Below the pieces are notes generated by a model. The model saw nothing but the letters and a program-made list of their open reading frames with translations, did not search any database and was not told the origin of the DNA. Shown here in pieces: positions 27,387-35,094 of a DNA stretch of 64,000 nucleotides. The DNA comes from Streptomyces aurantiacus (GTDB lineage: Bacteria; Actinomycetota; Actinomycetes; Streptomycetales; Streptomycetaceae): contig NZ_CP114283.1 in assembly GCF_027107535.1 (NCBI RefSeq), positions 6,386,001 through 6,450,000 on the forward strand, given 5' to 3'. A program made the position numbers and the translations under genes. Position 1 is the stretch's first letter. The number at the start of each line of letters is the position of its first letter.

Positions 27387-28424
27387 CTAGTCCTGCGCAC
27401 GGCCGGTGGTCACGCGGGCGATCATGAGGGCGACCAGGATGATGCCTCCGTAGATCGCCTGGATCCAGAAGGACGGGACCTGCGCGAGAGTGAGCAGGTT
27501 CTGGACGACCCCGAGCAGGAGCACACCCGTCAGGGCGCCGAACATCGTGCCCTTGCCGCCGTCGAGGCTGATGCCACCGATGACCGCGGCCGCGAACACC
27601 GTGAAGATCATGTTCTGGCCCTGGTTGGCGTTGATCGCGCCGACGTAGCCGGTCTGCATCAGGCCACCGACCGCGGCGAGCGTCCCGGCGACGACGAAGA
27701 CGCCGAGCATCACGCGTTCGACACGGATGCCGGCCGCACGGGCCGCGTCGGGGTTGCCGCCGATCGCGTACAGGGCCCGTCCCCAGCGGTGGTACTTGAG
27801 GACGAAACCGGCGACGCCGAAGGCCGCGGCCGCCAGCCACACCGAGATGGGCACGGTGAGGAACGTGGTGGTGGCGAGCGTGTAGAAGGCGTCGGGCATT
27901 CCGAAGAGCGTCTTGCCCTCGGTCGCGCCGACCAGCAGACCACGCAGGATGATCAGCATCGCGAGCGTCACGATGAACGCGTTGAGCTTGAACTTCACCA
28001 CGAGGATGCCGTTGAAACCGCCGATGACCGCGCCCACCACCAGGATCGCGAGCAGGGCGAGACCCGCGGGCAGTTCCGTACCCCAGCCGGACTGGGCGGC
28101 GGGCAGCAGCAACAGGGCGCCGACGGCGGGCGCGATCCCGACGACCGACTCCAGCGACAGGTCGAACTTCCCGGTGATGAGCACCAGCGACTCGGCCAGC
28201 ACCACCATCGCGAGCGCGGCCGAGGCACCGAGGACGGAGATCAGGTTCTGTTCGGTGAGGAACGCGTCGTTGACGAACGCGCCGAGCACGAGCAGCAGCA
28301 ACAGAGCTGGTACGAGGGCGAGTTCGCGTGCCCTGCGCAGCAGTACGGTCTTGGCGTCGGCCTTGCTCTTCAGGGGGCGCAGGGAGGTGGGGGCCGAGGC
28401 CGACGCGGCCTTCGTGTCAGCCAT
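27387..28424 (-). CDS. ABC sugar transporter permease, RbsC/AraH type (probable L-fucose uptake)
   Basis: A 345-residue membrane protein with about ten helices. Family signatures are LITGKFDLSLESVVGIAPAVGALL in the middle and AVIGGISLDGGKGTMFGALTGVLLLG near the C-terminus. It forms the channel for a CUT2-class importer. The start ATG 28424 overlaps the end of the ATPase gene by 8 bp. With the ATPase and binding protein upstream and fucose enzymes downstream, L-fucose is the expected substrate. Confidence 0.87.
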   Translation of the reverse strand: MADTKAASASAPTSLRPLKSKADAKTVLLRRARELALVPALLLLLVLGAFVNDAFLTEQNLISVLGASAALAMVVLAESLVLITGKFDLSLESVVGIAPAVGALLLLPAAQSGWGTELPAGLALLAILVVGAVIGGFNGILVVKFKLNAFIVTLAMLIILRGLLVGATEGKTLFGMPDAFYTLATTTFLTVPISVWLAAAAFGVAGFVLKYHRWGRALYAIGGNPDAARAAGIRVERVMLGVFVVAGTLAAVGGLMQTGYVGAINANQGQNMIFTVFAAAVIGGISLDGGKGTMFGALTGVLLLGVVQNLLTLAQVPSFWIQAIYGGIILVALMIARVTTGRAQD

Positions 28425-29919
28425 GGTGGTCCACTCCTTCGATGGAGGCGATCAGCTCGTGGTCGCGCCAGCCCGCCGGATGCTCGGCGACGACCCGGCC
28501 GTGGAACAGGACGAGGACGCGGTCGCAGCGGCGCAGGTCGTCGAGCTCGTCGGAGACGACGAGCACGGCGGTGCCGTCGTCGCGGGCCGAGTCCATGCGC
28601 GAGAGCAGGGACTCCTTGGACTTCACGTCGACGCCCGCGGTCGGGTTGATCAGGATCAGCAGCCGCGGGTCCGAGGCGAGGGCCCGGGCCATGACGACCT
28701 TCTGGGCGTTGCCGCCGGAGAGGTCGGACACGGGCTGGTCGGGCCCCTCGGTGTGGATGTCGAGGCGCTCGATCAGCTCGCCGGCGAAGCCCCTTCTGCG
28801 GTCGGTGGCGACGAATCCGTACCGGCCGAGGCGATCGAGGACGCTCATGGTGGCGTTGTCGCCGACGGTCATGCCGAAGACGAGGCCCTGTCCGTGCCGG
28901 TCGCGCGGGACACAGCCGACACCGGCCCGCAGTGCGGCCGTGACATCACCGAACGGCAGTGGTCTGCCTTCCAGCCGGGCGCTCCCCGCGGTCGGCGTGT
29001 GGAGTCCCGCGAAGGACTCGGCGAGCTCGATCTTGCCGCTGCCGCTGGATCCGGCGAGGCCGACGACCTCGCCGCCGCGGACGGTCAGGTCGACGCTCTC
29101 GTACGAGTCCGACGTCATTGCGCGCGCTTCGAGGACGACGGGCGCGCCCGCGTCCACCTCCCCGCGGGCCGCCTTCTCCTCCACGGCGGCGATGGACTCC
29201 CCCGCCATGGCCTCGACCAGGGCGGCCCGCGGCAGCTCGGCCACCGGGGCCGTGGTGATCCAGCGGGCGTCGCGCAGGACGGTCACGGTCTGGCACACCT
29301 CGTACACCTCCTGGAGGTGGTGCGAGATGAACAGGAAGGTGACCCCGTTCTCCTGGAGCGCGCGCATCCGGGTGAAGAGGCGTTCGATCTCCCGGTTGTC
29401 GAGCTGGGCGGTCGGTTCGTCGAGGACGATGAACCGGGCACCGAAGCTCAACGCCCGCGCGATCTCCACCATTTGGCGGTCCTCGACCTTGAGGTCGGCG
29501 GTCCGCGCGTCCGGGTCGACGTGGACGTCCCAGGTGTCGAGGACCTCAGCGGCCTCGGTCTTCAGCCGGCGCCAGCTGATGAAGCCGCCGCGGCCCTGCG
29601 GCTGCCGGTTGATGAAGAGGTTCTCGGCGACCGTCAGCTCGGGGACGACGGTGGGCTTCTGGTAGACGCAGGCCACCTTGCGCCGCCAGGCGTCCCGGTC
29701 GGTGAGCGGGGGCGCGGGCTCGCCGTCGAAGCGGACCGTGCCCTCGTCGGGGGCCTGAAGGCCGGTGAGGACGGTGACGAGGGTCGACTTGCCCGCGCCG
29801 TTGCGGCCGACGAGGGCATGGGACTCACCCGCGTTCACCGTCAGCCGGCCGTCGGCGAGGGCGACGGTGGGGCCGTACCGCTTGGCGATCCCCCGCGCCT
29901 CAACGAGTGGTGTGCTCAT
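28417..29919 (-). CDS. ABC sugar transporter ATPase with two nucleotide-binding domains, RbsA/XylG type
   Basis: A 500-residue duplicated ATPase of the CUT2 class. NBD1 has Walker A GRNGAGKST and Walker B IVLDEPTAQLD, but its signature loop is degenerate (LKVEDRQ where LSxGxxQ is usual). NBD2 keeps the signature LSGGNAQ but has Walker A GSSGSGK followed by Ile instead of Ser/Thr, and Walker B LLILINP in place of DEP. Thus one composite site, NBD1 Walker motifs with the NBD2 signature, appears complete and the other is dead. ATG 29919 overlaps the binding-protein stop (ATGA). Confidence 0.88.
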   Translation of the reverse strand: MSTPLVEARGIAKRYGPTVALADGRLTVNAGESHALVGRNGAGKSTLVTVLTGLQAPDEGTVRFDGEPAPPLTDRDAWRRKVACVYQKPTVVPELTVAENLFINRQPQGRGGFISWRRLKTEAAEVLDTWDVHVDPDARTADLKVEDRQMVEIARALSFGARFIVLDEPTAQLDNREIERLFTRMRALQENGVTFLFISHHLQEVYEVCQTVTVLRDARWITTAPVAELPRAALVEAMAGESIAAVEEKAARGEVDAGAPVVLEARAMTSDSYESVDLTVRGGEVVGLAGSSGSGKIELAESFAGLHTPTAGSARLEGRPLPFGDVTAALRAGVGCVPRDRHGQGLVFGMTVGDNATMSVLDRLGRYGFVATDRRRGFAGELIERLDIHTEGPDQPVSDLSGGNAQKVVMARALASDPRLLILINPTAGVDVKSKESLLSRMDSARDDGTAVLVVSDELDDLRRCDRVLVLFHGRVVAEHPAGWRDHELIASIEGVDHHG

Positions 29920-31001
29920 GTGACCGTGTTGCCCCACAGCTCGGGGTCGTCGACGTTGTCCTTGGTCACCAGCGGCGCGGGCAGCTGGTCCTCCAGGTTG
30001 CCGCTGGGCAGCTTGACGATCTCGGAGTCGTGGTCGGTCGGGCCCGGCTTGAAGGTCTTCCCCTCCATGGCCGCCTTGATGTAGTACATGCCGTACTTGG
30101 CGTAGAGGTCGGCCGGCTGCGAGACGGTGGCATCGATCTGGCCCTTGCGGATGGCCTCGAACTCCTGCGAGATGCCGTCGTTCGAGACGATCGTGATGTG
30201 GCCCTTCTCGCCGGCCTTCTTCAGCAGGCCCTTGGACTTCAGCGTCTGCAGGGTGGGCGCGAGGTAGACGCCGCCGGCCTGCATGTAGATGCCCTTGATG
30301 TCCGGGTTGGCGTTGAGGAGCGTGTCCAGCTTGGAGGCCGCGGTATCGGACTCCCACTTGGCGGGGATCTCCAGGACCTTCAGCTTCGGGAACTTCTCCT
30401 TGACGCAGGCGCGGAAGGCCTCGGAGCGGTCGCGGCCGTTGACCGAGGCGAGGTCGCCCATGATCTGCACGACCTTGCCGGAGGGGATCTCCTTGCCGAG
30501 GTACTCGCAGGCCTTCTGGCCGTAGGCGACGTTGTTGGCACGGACCACCATCGCGACCTTGCCCTTCTCGGGCGCCACGTCCACGGCGACCACGGGCACG
30601 CCCTTGCGCTCGGCCTGGTCGAGGCCGGCGGAGATGGCGGCGCTGTCCAGGGGCGCCACGACGAGGCCCTTCACGCCCTGGTTGAGCTGGTTGTTGATGT
30701 CCGTGATCTGCTGCGAGGGATCGCTGTTGGAGTTCACCGTCTTGAGGGCGTCGACGTCCTCGGACTTCGCCATCTTCGGCACGTAGTCGTTGTACGACTG
30801 CCAGAACGGTGAGGTCAGCAGGGGCAGGATCACCCCGACCTTGCCGGTGCCGTCGCCCTTCTTGCCGCCCTCGGAGGCGACGTTGTCCTTGGTGCTGCCG
30901 CATGCCGCGAGTACGAGCGTGGCGCAGGCGGCCACGGCCGCCGCACGTATCGCCCGCGAGGTGTTTCGCCCGTTCCTGTACCGCACAGTTCTGCCGGCCA
31001 T
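29916..31001 (-). CDS. Sugar-binding lipoprotein of the fucose ABC transporter
   Basis: A 361-residue periplasmic-binding-protein-like lipoprotein (RbsB/XylF fold, PF13407). The signal ends in LVLAAC with lipidated Cys34. The mature part starts with the strand VGVILPLLTSPFWQSYND, has QQITDINNQLNQGVKGLVVAPLDS and a C-terminal hinge ITIVSNDGISQEF. It is the first gene of the left-running transporter-enzyme run; ATG 31001 has GAGGAG seven bases upstream. The divergent FadR-type regulator starts 166 bp away across a shared control region. Confidence 0.88.
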   Translation of the reverse strand: MAGRTVRYRNGRNTSRAIRAAAVAACATLVLAACGSTKDNVASEGGKKGDGTGKVGVILPLLTSPFWQSYNDYVPKMAKSEDVDALKTVNSNSDPSQQITDINNQLNQGVKGLVVAPLDSAAISAGLDQAERKGVPVVAVDVAPEKGKVAMVVRANNVAYGQKACEYLGKEIPSGKVVQIMGDLASVNGRDRSEAFRACVKEKFPKLKVLEIPAKWESDTAASKLDTLLNANPDIKGIYMQAGGVYLAPTLQTLKSKGLLKKAGEKGHITIVSNDGISQEFEAIRKGQIDATVSQPADLYAKYGMYYIKAAMEGKTFKPGPTDHDSEIVKLPSGNLEDQLPAPLVTKDNVDDPELWGNTVT

Positions 31002-31109
31002 CTATCGGCTCCTCATTGAGCGTGATCGAGCTGGTGCCACGCATATTTATCAGACCACTTCGCCCCCACAACACCCCTCGCTCGCATTTTTTCGCTGTTT
31101 TGGTGCGTA

Positions 31110-31122
31110 GTGGTCCGACCAC
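31110..31122. promoter_or_regulatory. FadR/GntR-type operator GTGGTC-C-GACCAC
   Basis: A perfect 13-bp palindrome containing TGGTCCGACCA, a match to the FadR-subfamily consensus TNGTNNNACNA. It lies in the divergent promoter region between the fucose binding-protein gene and its regulator. A weaker related copy, TGGTTAGAC, follows at 31128-31136, and a partial TGGTGCCAC lies at 31032-31040. Likely the site where the adjacent regulator represses both directions. Confidence 0.7.
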
Positions 31123-31167
31123 CTGAGTGGTTAGACTGCGGCGCACCCGGCGACAGGAGGACATGGC

Positions 31168-31890
31168 GTGGACGAGAGCCCGGCCCGGGCCGCGACGACG
31201 GCCCCGCAGAAAGGGACCGTGACGCAGCGCGCCATAGACCAGATCAAGGCGATGATCGGCGAGGGCCGTCTGGAGCCCGGCGCGCGACTGCCGACCGAGC
31301 GCGATCTGGCGTCGCAGCTGGGCATCTCGCGCAGCTCCATGCGCGAGGCGATCCGGGCGCTCACGGTGCTGGGCGTGCTGGAGGCCCGGCACGGCTCCGG
31401 GATCTACGTCACCCAGCTGGAGGCCGGCGATCTGCTGGAGACGTTCGGCGTGGTCGCGGACCTCTCCCGGGGCCCACGGCTCGTCGAGCTCCTCGAAGTG
31501 CGGCGCATCCTGGAGTCGACGGCGACGGCACTCGCGGCCGCACGGATCACCGCCGACCAACTGGCCGAGGTGGAGAAGCACTTGACGGCCATGAACGCGA
31601 CGGACGACCCGGAGGAGATCCTCTCCCACGACCTCGCCTTCCATCGCGCCATCGGCGCCGCCGCGGGCAACGACACGATGGCGGCCATCCTGGAGGGCCT
31701 CTCCTCGCGCACGTTCCGTGCCCGGGTCTGGCGCGGCTACCAGGAGGAGGGTGCGTTCGAGCGGACCCGCCGGGAGCATGCGGCGATCCACCGCGCGCTC
31801 GTCGCCCGCGATCCGGAGGCCGCCCGGGCGGCCGCGGCTGCCCATGTGGGCGAGGTGGAGCAGTGGCTTCGGACCCAGCTCCAGCCCTGA
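31168..31890 (+). CDS. FadR-subfamily GntR transcriptional regulator of the fucose genes
   Basis: A 240-residue regulator. The winged helix-turn-helix spans about residues 18-85 (TERDLASQLGISRSSMREAIRAL then GSGIYV), and an FCD effector domain spans about 100-235 with metal or ligand residues in HDLAFHRAI and RREHAAIHRAL. The GTG at 31168 has AGGAGG seven bases upstream; an ATG five bases earlier is out of frame. Divergence from the fucose transporter and the matching operator between them point to control of fucose uptake and catabolism. A sugar acid intermediate is a plausible ligand, but this is inference. Confidence 0.87.
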   Translation: MDESPARAATTAPQKGTVTQRAIDQIKAMIGEGRLEPGARLPTERDLASQLGISRSSMREAIRALTVLGVLEARHGSGIYVTQLEAGDLLETFGVVADLSRGPRLVELLEVRRILESTATALAAARITADQLAEVEKHLTAMNATDDPEEILSHDLAFHRAIGAAAGNDTMAAILEGLSSRTFRARVWRGYQEEGAFERTRREHAAIHRALVARDPEAARAAAAAHVGEVEQWLRTQLQP

Positions 31891-31904
31891 GGGCCGGAAC
31901 CGGG

Positions 31905-31986
31905 TCCGACTGCGGCCGGTGGGGCACCTGCGGACCGGTGGGGGCCGGTCGCGCGGTTCCCCGCGCCCCCGCGGGGCTGCGCCCCG
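31905..31986 (+). repeat. Streptomyces interspersed intergenic repeat, copy 2
   Basis: A diverged copy with CGACTGCGG, GGCCGGTCGCGCGGTTCCCC and GCGCCCCCGCGGGGC, filling the gap between the convergent FadR-type regulator and the GH38 gene. The GC hairpin probably also terminates transcription. Confidence 0.65.
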
Positions 31987-31993
31987 AAAAGGG

Positions 31994-34900
31994 TCAGGCT
32001 CGCTTGAGCCTGAGCGTCACCAGTTCGAACGGGCGCAGCTTCAACGTGATCCGGTCACCGGACCGCTCCGGCGCGGCGGCCCCGGCCAGGGGGCGTTCCA
32101 GCAGGTCCGTCACCGTGACGGCCTCGACCTCGAAGCCCGCCGTGAGCGTGGCGCGGCTGCGCCCGCCACGCGACTCGTGGAAGCGGACGATCACGTCGCC
32201 GCTGCCGTCGTCGGCCAGCTTCACCGCGGTGATCACGACCGCGTCCTGGGCGACGGCCACCAGGGGCGCCACCTCCGAGGCACCGCCGACGACCTTCCGC
32301 TCGGGCAGGTTGATCCGCCAGCCCTCCCGCACCGCGTCACCGATCCCGGCGCCGGGCACCAGCGCGTGCCGGAACCGGTGGACGCCCTGGTCGGTCTCGG
32401 GGTCGGGAAAGCGCGGGGCGCGCAGCAGCGAGACACGGACCGTGGTGGTCGTGCCCCCGTCGTCGCGCACGGCACGCGTCACGTCATGGCCGTACGTCGA
32501 GTCGTTGACGACCGCGACGCCCCAGCCGGGCTCCTCCAGGTGGACGAACCGGTGGTTGCAGGCCTCGAACTTGGCGGCCTCCCACGACGTGTTGGTGTGG
32601 GTCGGCCGGAAGAAGTGCCCGAACTGCGTCTCGGACGCGTACCGCTCGGCGTGCACGTCGAGCGGGAACGCCAGCTTCAGGAACTTCTCCGTCTCGTGCC
32701 AGTCGACCTCGGTGTCGATGTCGAGCCGCCACTCTCCCGGCGCGAGCGACAGCACCTGCGTGACCCTCGACTCTCCGAAGGCCCGGACGACCCGGACCGA
32801 GACCCCGTCGTCACCGGGGACGACCTCGTCGGCGTCGACCAGGTCGGTGACCGTGTTCCGGTAGAACTCGTCGACGTCCCAGGCGTCCCACATGTTCGGG
32901 AAGTCAGGGTGCAGCTGGAGCAGGTTGGCGGCCTCGCCCGGCGCAAGGGTCTCGCGGTCGGCGGCGAGGTCGAAGGCGGAGACCACGAGGCCGCGGGCGT
33001 CGATCTCGATCCGCAGACATCCGTTGTCGAGCACGAAGCCACCGTCCGCGCGCGGCACGAGCGTGCACTCGCCTCCGACGGCCGGGGACCGTGCGCCGCC
33101 GGCGGGCACTCCGTCGCGGGTGTGCGGCGCCGAGTTGAAGGCGAGGGCGGTCGTCCCCTCACCGGCCAGCGCGCGCTGGGCCCCCTCGATGATGCCGTTC
33201 AGCTCCTCGGCGACCCTCTCGTACGTCCTGCGGGCCTCACGGTGCACCCACGCGATGGACGAGCCGGGCAGGATGTCGTGGAACTGGTGGAGCAGCACCG
33301 TCTTCCAGAGGCGGTCCAACTCCTCGTACGGGTAGGCGGATCCGGTGTGCACGGCCGCGGTGGCCGCCCACAGTTCCGCCTCACGCAGGAGGTGCTCGCT
33401 GCGGCGGTTGCCCTGCTTGGTCCGGGCCTGGCTGGTGAGGGTGGCGCGGTGCAGTTCCAGATACAGCTCGCCGACCCAGACGGGGGCGTTCGGGTACTCG
33501 GCCTCCGCCTTCTCGAAGAACTTCTCCGGGGTCTCCCAGACGACGGTCGCCGAGCCTTCGAGGTCCCGGAGCCGGGCCGCCTTGGCGACCATCTCGCGGG
33601 TGGTGCCGCCACCGCCGTCACCCCAGCCGGTGGGCGCGAGCGAGTGCCTCGCGACCCCCTTGTCCTTGAAGTTGTTCGCCGCGTGGGCGATCTCGCTGCC
33701 CTTCATGGAGCAGTTGTAGGTGTCCACCGGCGGGAAGTGCGTGAAGATCCGCGTGCCGTCGATGCCCTCCCACTGGAAGGTGTGGTGCGGGAACTTGTTG
33801 GTCTGCGACCACGAGATCTTCTGCGTCAGCAGCCACTTGGAGCCCGCCGCCTTGATGATCTGCGGCAGTCCGGCCGCGAAGCCGAAGGTGTCGGGCAGCC
33901 AGGCCTCGTCGTTGTCGACGCCGAACTCGTCGATGAAGAACCGCTTCCCGTGCACGAACTGACGGGCCATCGCCTCCGAGCCGGGCATGTTGGTGTCCGA
34001 CTCCACCCACATGCCGCCCGACGGCACGAACCGTCCGTCGGCCACGGCCTTCTTCACCCGGGTCCACACCTCGGGCCGGTGCTCCTTCACCCAGGCCCAC
34101 TGCTGGGCCTGGGACATGGCGAAGACGAAGTCCGGCTCGTCCTCCAGGAGGGCGGTCATGTTGGAGGTGGTCCTGGCGACCTTGCGTACGGTCTCGCGCA
34201 GCGGCCACAGCCACGCCGAGTCGATGTGCGCGTGGCCGACGGCGCTGATGCGGTGGGCGGACGGCACGGCGGGAGCCGACAACACCTCTTCGAGGCGGGA
34301 ACGGGCCGCGGCGGCCGTGCCGTTCACGTCCTGCAGGTCGACGGCGTCGAGCGCCTTCTCCACCGCCCGCAGGATGTCCCACCTGCGGGCGGACTCCACC
34401 GGGAGTTCGGCCATCAGCTCGCCGAGCACCTCCAGGTCGATGACGAGCTGCCACACCGTCTCGTCGAGGACGGCGAGGTCCATGCGCGCCAGCCGGTACT
34501 GCGGTTCGCTGCCCGCCGTCTCCTTGTCGCCCAACTGCGTGGGCAGGAAGGGGTGGTAGTCGAGAATGACGGGATTGGAGGCGGCCTCGATGTGCAGCCG
34601 GACCTCTTCGCCGCCCTCGACGGGGGCGCCGATCCGCACCCACTGGTTGCGCGGGTTCAGCCCCTTGACCGGAGTCCCGTCGGGCCGGTAGACGAGGCCC
34701 TCGCACTGGAAGCCGGGCATGTTCTCGTCGAAGCCGAGGTCGAGGACCGCCTCGACGGTCCGGCCCGCCCACTCCTCGGGCACGGTCCCCGCGACACGGA
34801 ACCAGCTCGTCCCCCAGGGAGCACCCCACCTGTCGCCGACCGCCACCGGAGACGGCGTGGCCGCCAGCCCTTCGGCGACCGGCACCGGCTCGCCGGGCGC

Positions 34901-35011
34901 GTTCCACACCGCGACTTCCAGCGGCACGGACTCGGGGTACACGGCGGGTCGTATGCGCTCGTCGAGAACACGCTTGAGGCGGGCTTCGACCAGGCTGCGG
35001 TCGTCATGCAT
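31994..35011 (-). CDS. Alpha-mannosidase, glycoside hydrolase family 38
   Basis: A 1005-residue retaining alpha-mannosidase. The catalytic domain starts near residue 255 with the zinc motif GHAHIDSAW (His262, Asp264). The nucleophile is Asp374 in WLPDTFGF, and further zinc-region histidines lie in LLHQFHDILPGS. Beta-sandwich domains follow to the C-terminus. No signal peptide is present, so it should act in the cytoplasm on imported oligomannose. It is the last gene of the six-gene operon running from 41596, 83 bp after GH85. ATG 35011 has GGAG upstream. Together with GH5 and GH85 it fits stepwise breakdown of the N-glycan core. Confidence 0.92.
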   Translation of the reverse strand: MHDDRSLVEARLKRVLDERIRPAVYPESVPLEVAVWNAPGEPVPVAEGLAATPSPVAVGDRWGAPWGTSWFRVAGTVPEEWAGRTVEAVLDLGFDENMPGFQCEGLVYRPDGTPVKGLNPRNQWVRIGAPVEGGEEVRLHIEAASNPVILDYHPFLPTQLGDKETAGSEPQYRLARMDLAVLDETVWQLVIDLEVLGELMAELPVESARRWDILRAVEKALDAVDLQDVNGTAAAARSRLEEVLSAPAVPSAHRISAVGHAHIDSAWLWPLRETVRKVARTTSNMTALLEDEPDFVFAMSQAQQWAWVKEHRPEVWTRVKKAVADGRFVPSGGMWVESDTNMPGSEAMARQFVHGKRFFIDEFGVDNDEAWLPDTFGFAAGLPQIIKAAGSKWLLTQKISWSQTNKFPHHTFQWEGIDGTRIFTHFPPVDTYNCSMKGSEIAHAANNFKDKGVARHSLAPTGWGDGGGGTTREMVAKAARLRDLEGSATVVWETPEKFFEKAEAEYPNAPVWVGELYLELHRATLTSQARTKQGNRRSEHLLREAELWAATAAVHTGSAYPYEELDRLWKTVLLHQFHDILPGSSIAWVHREARRTYERVAEELNGIIEGAQRALAGEGTTALAFNSAPHTRDGVPAGGARSPAVGGECTLVPRADGGFVLDNGCLRIEIDARGLVVSAFDLAADRETLAPGEAANLLQLHPDFPNMWDAWDVDEFYRNTVTDLVDADEVVPGDDGVSVRVVRAFGESRVTQVLSLAPGEWRLDIDTEVDWHETEKFLKLAFPLDVHAERYASETQFGHFFRPTHTNTSWEAAKFEACNHRFVHLEEPGWGVAVVNDSTYGHDVTRAVRDDGGTTTTVRVSLLRAPRFPDPETDQGVHRFRHALVPGAGIGDAVREGWRINLPERKVVGGASEVAPLVAVAQDAVVITAVKLADDGSGDVIVRFHESRGGRSRATLTAGFEVEAVTVTDLLERPLAGAAAPERSGDRITLKLRPFELVTLRLKRA

Positions 35012-35094
35012 GCGGGGTGCTCCGTAACTCCGTTGTGCGGGTTGTTACTCGGTGTCGGTGACTACCGGCTCTCGGTGGTCACCCGGGTCGGCGG

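Noticed and set aside
31163..31165. ATG as start of the fucose regulator
   Set aside because: It is out of frame with the GntR protein. GTG 31168 is in frame and correctly spaced from AGGAGG.
28417..31845. Reading the fucose ATPase as a giant protein of over 1100 residues
   Set aside because: The upstream part of the frame is out-of-phase translation of the binding-protein gene and the antisense of the regulator. The true ATG at 29919 overlaps the binding-protein stop and begins the NBD.
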